In this document: positions 36,001-47,168 of the stretch, in pieces | Layout: each line of letters starts with the position of its first letter | Numbering within the stretch: position 1 is the stretch's first letter | Assembly: GCA_025331565.1 (NCBI GenBank) | Contig: JAFREQ010000012.1 | Span: 11,150,501-11,214,500 of the forward strand | Direction: 5' to 3' | Length of the DNA stretch: 64,000 nucleotides | Source: Holacanthus passer | Lineage: Eukaryota > Chordata > Actinopteri > Pomacanthidae | Translations under genes and position numbers: made by a program | Notes under the pieces: model-generated | Told to the model about the DNA's origin: nothing | The model's database searches: none | Seen by the model: the letters and a program-made list of their open reading frames with translations, nothing else

Positions 36001-39000
36001 TAAATAAAATCACAAGTGGGGTCTGTATGGAGCACAAACCTGAAGCTGTCTATGTTGAGCTCTCTGATCTCGCTGGAGTTTAAGCCACAGATGAACTGGT
36101 TCAGTGCCACCATCTCTGCAGTTCCCAGCTGCTGTGCTCTCAGGTTGTTAGATTCAGCAACTCTTTTCCAGATCGGCTTCATCTATTCAGACAGGTTGAT
36201 TAGTGAATATCATAATAATCAGTTTAACAGTCAAGAGCCTATGAAGCTGTTTATTTTACATCACCTGAGACTCCTTCCAGCCACAGCGGGCAATTTCCTC
36301 CAGAGTGTCCAGCGAGAAGGAGAGCTTCTCCAGTTCTGTGTCGGGGAAGACCTGAGTGATACAGCCCATCTGTGTGACGTCGCTCTCAGTCATCTTTGAC
36401 ACTGGGCCAAAGGCCTACAGAAACACAAAAACACTGTTGATCAATATAAACCAGACTTTGACTCAGAAAATGACTGTGTTAGACATAAATATTGAACATA
36501 TGCAATTATAGGTTTAAAAAGTTTTGAGATCTATTAGTCAACAGAAGAATGTTTTTGACTGTATGAAGACTATTGGGGGGGAGGAGTCAAAAAAGGGGAA
36601 GGGTAGAACCCTATTTTTTCTTTTGCTGAGAGAGGGCAGTCTGAAATGTTTGGTAGCGCTTTTTTCTCACACCAGATTTATTTTAGCAGTGCCATGAGCT
36701 GGACAGAGCTGCTGGTGCCTGGTACACTGAGTTACTTTAGACAATGGTCATAACTGTTCAGTTAGTAGCTCTTGGTTCAGAAATAAAGAAGCTGGAGTGT
36801 TTGGGACACACTTTTCTACGTTTGCCAACATTTCTGGTGTGAAATTCGGTGGATATTGTGAAAATGATTGTTCCACAGTTCCTAATTTTAAATTCTTTAT
36901 GCACTTTAAGGTTTTATGATTAAATGAGTTGTACCTATTCAATTAAATTATGCTATTTTGAGATATATGGGGGCAGGTGTTGCAGTTTTTTTTCAAGGGG
37001 AGGGTCAATTGAAAATCTTAACAAAGCTGGGGAGGGCCTTGCTTTGTTGAAAAAAGGAACCATAAGGTTCAGCTGCCCTTCACACCCCAATATTCTTCAT
37101 ATTTTTCACACACCCAGACAATGAAATAAACCAGAAATGTTAGAACGAGAGAAAATAATAAACAGACTCTCTCCCTCTATCACTGCACCAGAGGAGCCCT
37201 CTGCTCCCTGAATAAACAGAAGCAGGAACCAAGGCCTTCACTGTACCTCGTTTGCTTTTTTCCCTAGCACGGCCAGTTGGGCTTCGCTGTAGTCAGAGAC
37301 CTTCCCAAGTGTTTCTACAGTATCGCGGAAGGTTTCATCTGACATTTGATCCAGCTCTGCACCTGTCCAGTACACGTTGTCCAGTCCCAGTTCTTCAATC
37401 AACTCCACAGTAGGTACTTTAGCATTTGGAGAGCTACTGCCACTGTTACCATCACCATTATCTTTACCGTCACTGTTGGCTGAGAGAGACAGAGACACAT
37501 AGCAGGTGAGAAACAGTGGAATCGTGCATCACCAATGTTTTTGAGCAGTATTACTAACCAAAAGAAAAAAAATAACAGCACACACAAAATGTTTCTTCCT
37601 CACCTGCTCTCTTTTTACGTTCTGCATTTGATGTGGTGGTGATAAGATTGAAGAATTTCTTTTTCAGTGCGTCAGACTTGTGGGACAGACGCAACTTCAG
37701 AAAATAAAGAATGTCTTTCATCCAACCCTGACAGAGACAGAGACAGGGAAAAATCATGAGAAAATACATGCTTGAATCATGGCAGCCAGAAGAGTGCAGT
37801 GTTGAACTCTCTCTTCGTTTTGAGAGATTGATGATAACAGTGAACATGTGGAAAGGCAGGCACAGGACCTTATGCGCTGTATCACTCTCCAGATGCCATG
37901 TGAAGCCCAAAGTTACACACCTTATTGGGCAGAGCAGATGTGGCATTATCATCCAAAAGGAGGAGAAGACCCAGATTTTCCATAGTCTCAGCTGACCAAT
38001 CAGATGGATCCCTGCAGACAATTTAAAAAAATGCATCAGACTATTTCTTTCTCTGCAGTAACCTCAGAGTCCACAGGGAGCCTGTCCTACCCAAAAGTCT
38101 TGGTGACCAGTCGAATTAGATCTGCCCTGTGGCGTTTAGGAATGTGCTGGCAGGATGCCATGGCCTGGAGGCTGGAGTTGAGGACTTCGGGGTCCATGAG
38201 GCGCAGCTGGGAAGGCTTAAGCTCACACAAGAGTGGTCCAAGCCTGGACACGTCCTCAGTGGTCAGTCTGGTTAAGTTGTTCCCCTGCGAATCCACAGTT
38301 AATACAACCATAATTCCAAAAAAAAGTTTGGACGCTGTGTAAAATGTTGATAAAAACAAATTTTGATGGTTTGCAAATCATTTAAACCCTATATTTGATT
38401 AAAAATAGTTCAAAGACAACATATGAAATGTTGAAACTGAAAAATTATTCTATGAAAAATATCTGCTCATTTTAAATTTGATGCCAGCATCACGTTTCCA
38501 AAAGCTGGGGCAGGGGCATTACCAGGGGTTTACCATTGTGTTGCATCACCTCTTCTTCTCCACCTCCACCACCTTTTGTTGTCCTTGCCCCAACGTTTTT
38601 TGAAATCTGTTGCTGGCATCAAATTTAAAGTGAGCATATATTTTTTAAAGAACAATTTTTCAGTTTCAAAATTTGATATGTTGTCTTTGCACTATTTTCA
38701 ATTAAATAAAGGGTTTAAATGATCTGCAAATATTATTTTTGTTTTATTTTATTAATGGAATTGGGGTTGTATATTAGGTTGCTGTTGCACACAGTAGACA
38801 ATGTGATAACAAAAGATGTAAAGCTGTAGGTAGGGTGTGGTGGCAATTTAAAGGAAGATAAATAAGTGGAGGAACATAACAAATGATGCTTTAATACAGG
38901 GCTAACTGAATGTCTGATGAATAAACTATATTGAGACTACAGATCCCAGCCCAATTGAACACAGAGATAGATTTTGGACCACTGTGTTAGAAAGCGCTCT

Positions 39001-39314
39001 CCTCCACCATCATTAAAACAACAAATGAGGGACTATTTTATGGTAGTGTTCCAGAGACTTGGAGAATCTATACCAATCTTGGCAGCTTTAACAGCTCATG
39101 GCGGACTCAACACCTCAGTGACAGCTTCTGTTGGTTTTTTGTGTGTGAATGATATTGACCAGGCAAAGCAGAGCTCTCTGTGTGAGCGCGGGGCGAGATG
39201 GGGCACGAAGAGGTAACAAGCTCAGGTTGGCCACTTCCATTTTGTCGAGGAGGGCGAGACACACCGAGTCAGGCAAATCCTTCACCTTGGAAGGCCTGGG
39301 GTGGTGTAAATGAC

Positions 39315-39352
<38 letters not shown>

Positions 39353-42300
39353 GTTGGGTCATGTTTTTTAGGTCAATTTTTTAAAAACATGATTAAGTGA
39401 GATAGAGAAAAGACTGTTTACGGCAGGTGAAGAAGTAAGACTGTGGGAATTTCATTCATCTCGTCCTCAGTGATGGTTTTGAAATAGTCATCTCTCTTTT
39501 TCTCCAAAGTCTTAAAAAGCTTTCGGGCAGCACATCCTGTCTGAAAACGTACATTTGTTATTGGTTGATATTCATTTATGTGCACCTGTGTGTATATACT
39601 GTATGTGTGAGTAAACACATACCTGCACTTTGGAGAGCCACCGTGGAGACTCTGTTATGGACTGAGCCATGTCTTGCACATCTCTGTCTGCTACATTGTT
39701 GATCATCTTACAGGTTATGCCCTGAAGGAGTGAATGCAGTCTGGCCCTGTTTTAATTAATAATGTTTTAAATGTGAAGAATGTAAATGGCAAAACATCTA
39801 CACAGAGCAACAAGACATGCACATGAAAAACCATACACTATAGTATGTAGATATAATAAGCCTGCATTAAATTAAACATGATTCTGGCAAATCTTGACAT
39901 GACATGTTTTTCATGTAATGTTTTTTGTGATGTTTGTTGTGTTTTTGTTCTTCTTATTCCATTTTGTTCACTGCTGTATATCTCACCTATACTGAAACCG
40001 ATTTAGCCGATGCATCTTTTTTGCTAGGTAAGCTGCCTGGAAAGAAATACAAAGAGGGAAAGATTGCATTATTTTTGTAGATGCAGCTAATTACTCAATC
40101 AACGTAAATAATGAAGTGAAACATTTATGAAAGAGTCTGCAATCCAGATTGGTTTATAGCAAATGCAGAAAAAAAGAGTAACGATTTGCAAAATGTGCCA
40201 GACGAGTGTGTTAAAAATGTAAAAACATAATAAAATGTGTAAATATCTCATGGCTGTTGGCAGAGAGGAGTTATTCAGGGACATTACCTGTGACCGAGTC
40301 CATATTTTATCCTCCACTTGGTCCAGAGAGGTGATGTTTGCTTTGGCCAGCTTGCTTAGTGAAAGGCTGCGAAGCAAAGGGCCACGCAAATTCTTCACCA
40401 CCTCTGAAGGATCCACGCCCTCAGACAGCTACAGGGAAACATTTAATACTTTTTAAAATGACGTTCATAATGTACATCAATGTCAGAGATGACACAAATT
40501 ACTTTTTATCATAATTATTATCATTAGTCATAGTTGACCTTAGTGAATAGAGTTTGCCTCTATGTCCTGCCTCTCTCTCCTCACTCACCCCCTGCAGCAT
40601 GGCCTTCAACTGCCCCTTCCTCATCTGCTTGGTGATGTTCTTTTGGGCCTCTGCATCATGAAGAATCTTCTTAACTTTGACACGCATGAGTATATTGATT
40701 GGCAAACCTCTTACAATCGACCCAAGATCCATCAGCACCTTCTCCGTCACCTTTTTACATTAAGGGGAAGCAGACTGAGATAAATATAGAGTGAGAGCAT
40801 GTGAGAGACAAGCTCCCAGCAGCCTGGCAGGCTCACCTCCTGATCGTCCAGCTGTTTTTTGACCAGGGTGCGCAGCTGGCCCCGTGTCCATTCTACAGTG
40901 GGTCCCAGATTTTTGAGAACCTCTTGGAGATCATTGTTAGAGATCAGAGACAGTTGCTTAGGAGACAACATGGTAACACTGCTGCCCAGCTCGCGTAGTG
41001 CTTCAACATTGTTGGCTTTTGACATCACAGAGTTGACAAGGCGCTTCTTCAGCTTGAGGCAGGAGAGGTAAAAAGACAAAAAGTATGTAAGAGATGACTG
41101 AGATTCATGAAATTCTCCTGTCCTCGCTGAAGGAGGAAGTGTGAACAAGTGAATGATACCTTTTTGATTCTGGGGTTGTTGCAGTCGTTAAGCTGAGAGA
41201 GGAGTTTCCTGCTGAGTTCAGGAGTCAAGTCCTGAGTAGCCTTATAGTGACAGGCCAGTGTGCCGAGCCTGAGGAGGTTCAAAGGCAAAAATGTAGTTAT
41301 TCCAAACTTGAAATTGAATCGACTCTCTATAATGTATAATCCATTTGTTTACAGAATTATTATAATTCATGTATTATTCTTTCTTATAATGAGTATCTGT
41401 AACAAAGCTCTCTCTCTCTGTTAAGACGTTTCCTTCTTACAAAACCCCAACACCCCCACAAACAGGCGTGACATTCAGGATAAACAGTAATACACACTTG
41501 TCCAAATGCTCTGCAAACTCCTTTTCACTGAAGCACTCTTGAAATCTTTTAAGAAACCTCTTGGCCAGGCTGGGGTTAATCCTGGGGACCATTCTCAAGG
41601 AGGATTTAAACTGGGCCGAGCGGTAAAATTCACACAGCTGAAAGAGGAAGTAAAGGAAAGAAACCAACAGAGCTACAAATTAAAATCTCATCGTTCTCTA
41701 TTTCCGGTTTAATTAGTTCTTTATGCTTCTTTGAAGACCCCCCCTAACCTTTTCTTTGGGAGACGCATCAACATCCTTTGGCTCTAAACGGGAGACGTAA
41801 GGTCCCATCATTGTCAAAAACTCAGTGTTCAGCCATTTCAGTGAAGGACTGCAGTGCTTCATCATCTCTACAGAAAAATTAGGCCGTTACAAGTCACATA
41901 CATACTTAAGGAAATAGTGACAACAGAAAAGAGGCAGAAAACGAGGCACCTTACCAACCCTTTAAGGATTTATGTGTAAGCATTGAGTGTGCAGATCCAC
42001 ATGCCTGTAGCACTTCACGTCCCATCTCAAGATCCCAACAGACACATTTTCAAACATACTGTACATTTGGCTGGCAAACGTGCACCACATTTTTTTCTGC
42101 GACACAATCTTTGCTCTTATCACACATTTTCTGTTCTGTTTGATGTTTAAAGAAATGACTCTCCACTTGCTTTGTATGATTTGCATAAGAGAAGATGCTT
42201 TTTTGCTTGTCTACCGCTCACTCTTCCTCCTACTTCTTCTTTCTGTTATTTATGTCCAGTTTACTTTATTTCAGCTGTGTCTTCTGCTTTTTCTCCGCAG

Positions 42301-44929
42301 CCTCTGTTTCTCTCGAGTGTGTCGCCGTTCAATCACTTCTACTTCTTCTACCTAGTGCTTCCTATATTTTCTAGCTTCTCTGCCTTGTTCTTTCCTTCCA
42401 CTTTCCATTTAATATAATATAATATATATATAAGAATGTGTAACTAGATATCATTGCAGTAAATGATTTCTGGCTTAACTAATTACTTACGTAATCTCAA
42501 GTCAGATGATGGCTTCATCGTACAGTTGAAGTAGTTCTGGGTGATCTGCTGTTTTGCCCATTTTACTACTCGAGTCCTTTGTCCTTCAGACATTGGCTCA
42601 TACACATCCAGCAGCATCTTCATCCTGGGACCAACAACCAGTGATATAATTTTAACATAAATTACTGTGAGACAGTGGAGGAAGTACAACCCTGATTCCG
42701 AATAGTTGGGATGCTGTGTAAAAGGTAACGTTTAAACAGAAAAAGTAAAAACAATCATTTGCAAAACAAACTGTGTTTACTGACAACAGTTTTACAAAGT
42801 GTTCTTGAGCCCATGTAGTAATCTCCTTTATCTAATCATGTGTTTGACAAAGTGTTGAACCTTGCTCCATCCTTGCTTGTGAATGACTGAGTCTTTCCAG
42901 GATGAACCTTTCATACCCAATCATGATACTATCACCTGTTACCAATGAACCTGTGGAATGATGCAAACAGGTCTTTTTGGATCAGTCCACAACTTTCAGT
43001 CTTTTGCTGCTCCTGTCCCAACTTGTTTGAAACGTGTTGCTGCCATCAAATTCAGAATATGTCTTACACAGCTTCCTAACTTTGTTGGGAGTCTGGGTTG
43101 TAATTGCATAAAAGCACACTCACATCATTTGCATTTTTTTACGAGGTGCTTTGACTGGAAGGTTCATTCTTGTAGCAGGCATGTACTGCAGCGCAGGTTT
43201 GGCAGCCCACAGCAGTGAGTCATAGTTGTCTGAGTCCATGTCGTTTTCACACTTTGTGGTCAAAGCCGCCCAGGATAGAGGGGCCACGAATGCATGCATG
43301 TAACACGCAGATGCCTCCTGAAGGAATTAGAGAGATGGCAGGAATTACTAGACTGGACTATGCTTTTTTTTCTTAAGATCTTGGCATTAGTAGGAGTACT
43401 GACAGAGGAGTTCTTCATCATCTTGATCATGGTTGGAAGACTGCTGCAATTCCACATCAAGTTTGTCTAAAAAGATAAGACAAGATATTCCATTATTCAT
43501 CACATGGTGGGGAATTTCACAAGATTCAAGAGATGGGTAAGACAAGTGCAATTAAAACAAATAATGAATAAAAGGACTCATCAACCATTAAGATAATAGT
43601 TTAATGCAACAAATAATAATTATTGACATTATTCTTATGTGAAGAAATCTAATGTGGTTTAAGTGTTTAATCGTGTGTATATTCACACCATTTTATCCGA
43701 GCCTTCCGATGGGCTTCGGCTGACTGAGTCTTTGACATGAGAGACTGAATCCAGGATGTTCGCAAAAGAAGACAGGAAGGTATTGGACTGGCCAGAGTTT
43801 CTGTCCTTCATAGGTGAGTCACTAAGAGAGAAATGAAAATTTAAACGATTTTTGGGTGAGTAGAAATGTTTTTAAATATTAGGTGTTTTATTTGTTGATT
43901 AATTTTATCCTTAAATCATCTATTGAAATTAAACTCCATTTTCACTTTGTTAGCTTCATATTCATACATCCTGCACAGTAAGACCACAGTTACAGAATTA
44001 CCTGTTACTGAAGACAGATCTCACCAGCCCCATCTTAGGCAGCGGGTATCCTGTAACACAGCACAATTGAAACACATCAGGGTTGGTCTGAGTTTTTGCT
44101 ATGTATTAGTGACTCATGTTACAGAAGCTACTCCTAATGCACACAAACATGTCTACACTGTCACATGCATACACTGAGGACCGGGATTAGGATTTGCATG
44201 ATGAATTTGCTCTGACTAATGTTGCAATCATTCATCATTAAATAACAGAAGTGCATCGAGAATTTCCTCACCCTTTTCCTGGCACTTCCTCATCTGAGGA
44301 AAAGAGGCATATCATCATCATAAGATGTACATGGTTAGAAAATACTGGTGCACTCTAAATAAATATGAACAACTCTTAATTACTTATGGGGTTTTCTATA
44401 TACTGTATATACAGTTTATAAAGAAGATTTCTAAAACAATGGTAGCAGTATAAAACATGATATGGGACCCAATTGTGACAGCTGATGACATCTTCAAAAA
44501 AAAAAAAGAATTAGCATGTTCACTAAACAAGAAGGTCACAGTACAAAACTATACTCAATACACTCAATGGAGTCCTACAGAACAGAACAAGCTAAACTGT
44601 GTTGGACTTGACTTATGAAACAAAAGCAGTCGTTTTGCATAACTCTAACAAATGACAATCACATTCAAAACAAACATTCAGAAATTTACATACCAGCCTT
44701 TTGGCCATGCCTTTAAAGTTAGGTCTATTCTCAGGCTTCATATTAGGCCCCTTAGCTGAAAAGGTCGTAATGAAGAGTTATGGAAAGACACATTTATGTA
44801 CATAGAAACAGCGTGCGTGCATTTTGCTAGTGATAAGACGAGACGATGAATATGTTGGTGTTGCTGCTTACCCAAGGCTGCACAGGTCACTATGAGTAGA
44901 AGGAACATTGTTCCTCCTTTAGTAGCCAT
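33016..44929 (-). CDS. Otoancorin/mesothelin-superfamily GPI-anchored protein
   Basis: I rebuilt 28 coding exons on the - strand (first 44872-44929, last 33016-33098), giving about 1146 aa. Signal peptide: MATKGGTMFLLLIVTCAAL. The C-terminus is a hydrophobic tail after GAPSLSVEGISAF (FLFLLTGFLLL), typical of a GPI-anchor signal. The body is alpha-helical ARM-like mesothelin repeats: LGTLACHYKATQDLTPELSRK, LRELGSSVTMLSPKQL, EDVSRLGPLLCELKPSQLRLM, AFGPVSKMTESDVTQMGC, ALNQFICGLNSSEI. Length, exon number and these motifs fit otoancorin (OTOA, apical surface of inner-ear epithelia) better than mesothelin or stereocilin. Main exons: 43689-43821, 43124-43317, 42491-42624, 41749-41867, 41498-41637, 41160-41268, 40837-41052, 40589-40750, 40288-40428, 39987-40036, 39623-39746, 39422-39540, 38091-38284, 37921-38011, 37604-37727, 37247-37479, 36265-36414, 36040-36182, 35220-35356, 34958-35055, 33910-34066. 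The donor of the exon ending at 39295 is uncertain. Confidence 0.82.
34113..34905. repeat. Teleost 'AAGTACATTTACT' interspersed element in otoancorin-like intron
   Basis: The ends match a repeat I know as very common in percomorph fish: GATCCTTTACTTAAATAATA...GTAAAAGTACATAAGTATTATCAGC at 34113-34230 and TACTTGAGTAAATGTACTTTCCACTACTGGA near 34875-34905. The centre is degraded. It lies between the exons ending at 34066 and starting at 34958. A second copy is at 56296-56860. Confidence 0.65.
35533..35745. repeat. Inverted-repeat element, copy D (one arm)
   Basis: Begins TACAACCCTAATTCC and contains TTGGGACGCTGTGTAAAATG and GATGGTTTGCAAATCATTT. It matches the left arm of the element at 38303-38772. 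Only one arm is recognisable. It lies in the intron between 35357 and 36039. Confidence 0.75.
38303..38772. repeat. Inverted-repeat DNA transposon (MITE), copy E with two long arms
   Basis: About 470 bp flanked by TA. Left arm starts TACAACCATAATTCC; right arm ends GGAATTGGGGTTGTA. The arms are complementary over about 200 bp: CAAATTTGATGCCAGCA...TGCTGGCATCAAATTT and GATTTGCAAACC-type blocks pair with GATCTGCAAATA. Shared ends and GACGCTGTGTAAAA link it to copies B and D, probably the Tc1/mariner-like family. No coding capacity. It ends 18 bp from the acceptor of the exon at 38091-38284. Confidence 0.8.
39319..39350. repeat. (AG)n microsatellite
   Basis: Sixteen AG units, in an intron of the otoancorin-like gene. 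Confidence 0.95.
42685..43102. repeat. Tc1/mariner-like MITE, copy B, filling most of an intron
   Basis: Bounded by terminal repeats TACAACCCTGATTCCGAATA and its complement near the right end (GGAGTCTGGGTTGTA), with TA at both ends. The internal sequence matches copies A (8620) and C (53335). It occupies 418 of the 499 bp of the intron between exons 43124-43317 and 42491-42624. Confidence 0.82.
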
Positions 44930-47168
44930 TGTGAAAAGAGCCCCCTCCCCTCTTGTCTGTTGAACAGGATGGCAGAATTCAAAGTGAGCATTAATACAAA
45001 CACATATCATAAGTGTTTTGGATGTAGATTTGCATTCATTGAATTTTGTAATGCTTTTTTCCATATCAGAAAATAAGTGATTCTTTAAAGGGTGTGAGGA
45101 TTTTGTTTTAGGTCTCTAGTTGTTATGGAACCTGTCTCCATGCGAGCCATCTTCACTTTTCTGCCATACTTCCTCCTCTGAGGATTTGTGATCATACCTC
45201 CCTAGTTACCATCTTTGTTACTCATCCTATGGGAGGCTCCATGGACTGTGGAGGATAACGTGCTGTGAAAAACAGGTTTGGTAATGTACACTATGTGCAG
45301 TGGTACTTTTCTAGCTTCTCTTCCTCCATCACCTCTGCACAAACACATATACCCTCCTCATTGCTTGTCACATGTTGGAGTCAAACATTTGCATATTGGT
45401 ATTTTGCCTTCACTCAATTTGTTTGTTTACTTTCGATTAATTTGACTTTTCATTGAAATATGCAAAGTGATTATCTGAAATGGTAAATAATAGAACATTA
45501 ATTATCTCTCTCTAAAACATTGTCCCAAGACCTTGTGTAGTCTCTTGTCAGGCAATATTTTAATACTTACTTATTTATTTACTGGTTATACATTACACAA
45601 TATACATGATGCCTTAAGAGATAATAAAAAAACCATTAAAACATCCAAAAATTCATATGCATTATTAGTTTACACGTTTCAACAATGTTAGTTGCTTCAA
45701 CATAATTTCATACCTGAAACTAAGACTACGAACACATCACAGACTGAAAAAGAAAACAAATAACTTATTAATTGATGTATTAATTATTTTTGTACTTACA
45801 GAATCTGTGTCTGCTCCCTGGTAGATTCTAAAAATGATGCAATTTGAAAACAGGACAAAGTGAGGATGTGTGTGTTGTTCCTCTGCCGTTCTCTCACTGA
45901 GATGTGACTTGGCTGGGTGGTTACCTGTCCTCAACTCAGTCAAAGCAGGTGCATGCTATTAAAACATTGTGTGTAAGTGTGTGTGTGTGTGTGTCTGTGT
46001 GTGTGTGTGTGAGAGAGAGATCGAGAGAGAGACAGACAGGACGTGGTAAATATCAAAAGTAATTGATGCATTCTGATGACAACCATGAAATAGACATTGT
46101 TAGACAAAGACAAGATAATCCTATAAAAATTGTTTACCATCATGCGTAAAATTACACTTTTTTACTCTAATCATTGAATTGAAAACTGATATGATGCGAC
46201 GATCTAACGATTCAACAACACACAATGCTGAGCTAACAATAGATCATAAAGGAGAAAGTCTTGATTGGATGAGCAGTTCATTTATTTTTGAGGTTCTATG
46301 ACAGGATGTCAGAGCTGCATTGTCCAAATGGAATTACGTAGGCAAAACAAACTAACAAACAAAGGAAAATGACCACAAAGTGAAAAACTATTCATGCTCT
46401 CCATAGAGACAGATGGCAAACATGAGACAGCAGTTCTCGAACGCCGAGAAGTAACAATGAAGTAGATTAAGCAGTTCTTGTAATATATATAATAGTTCAA
46501 TGGAAAAAACCCACATTTAAAGACAGTGAACTTTCACAAGATGTATGGTTCTCATTCATGACATTTCCACATGATGACAACTGACAACTTCTATTTCATG
46601 AAGTCTAATTATTCCAATTATTTTTGTATTTTCCTCACAACTATCAATTCAATTTACCAAATGAATATGTATATAAAAAAGGAAAGGAGACAACCAAACA
46701 ACACCAGGGAAAGAATTAGAGACGAGGCTGGACCGGACTGGTGAATAATCATTTTTTAAAGAAGCTTTCTTTAAAAGATCATGAATGCTCCATGTAGTTG
46801 AGTTCATGTCGAGATCAAAGCAGACAACAGTGTGTCTACTCGACAACTGGGTCCACAATGCAGACCTCAATGACTCTGAGGGTCAGTACATCCCTTCAAA
46901 ATCATGCTGGTGATGTGACAGCTTGTGTAATACCCACCGGACATCCTCTTCTCATTAACCTTTAATCACACTCATTAAGAATGGTTGTTGCTATCTTCCC
47001 TATTAGCTGCCATCCTGCATATGCATGATTGCAATCTGACAGTAATGCGATCAACTTAATCTGTGGACAGGAACGCATCAGTGTCTTGGTTGTTACTAAA
47101 ATAGAGTCCATACATGTGTTGCTCTGTAGAAAGACACAAAGGGGAAGCATCATGACTGTTGGTGTGTT
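44930..47168. other. Intergenic region between otoancorin-like gene and RIIAD1
   Basis: About 2.2 kb, AT-rich. It contains the otoancorin-like promoter and 5' UTR on the left, a TG/GA microsatellite at 45968-46036 and the RIIAD1 3' UTR on the right. A minus-strand AATAAA (plus view TTTATT at 46281-46286) could end RIIAD1. No other gene is supported. Confidence 0.5.
45968..46036. repeat. (TG)n/(GA)n compound microsatellite
   Basis: Interrupted GT run followed by GAGAGAGA and CGAGAGAG units. Confidence 0.9.

Noticed and set aside
39319..39350. Regular short repeats considered as a CRISPR-like or satellite array
   Set aside because: Simple AG dinucleotide microsatellite. No repeat-spacer structure occurs anywhere in the window.
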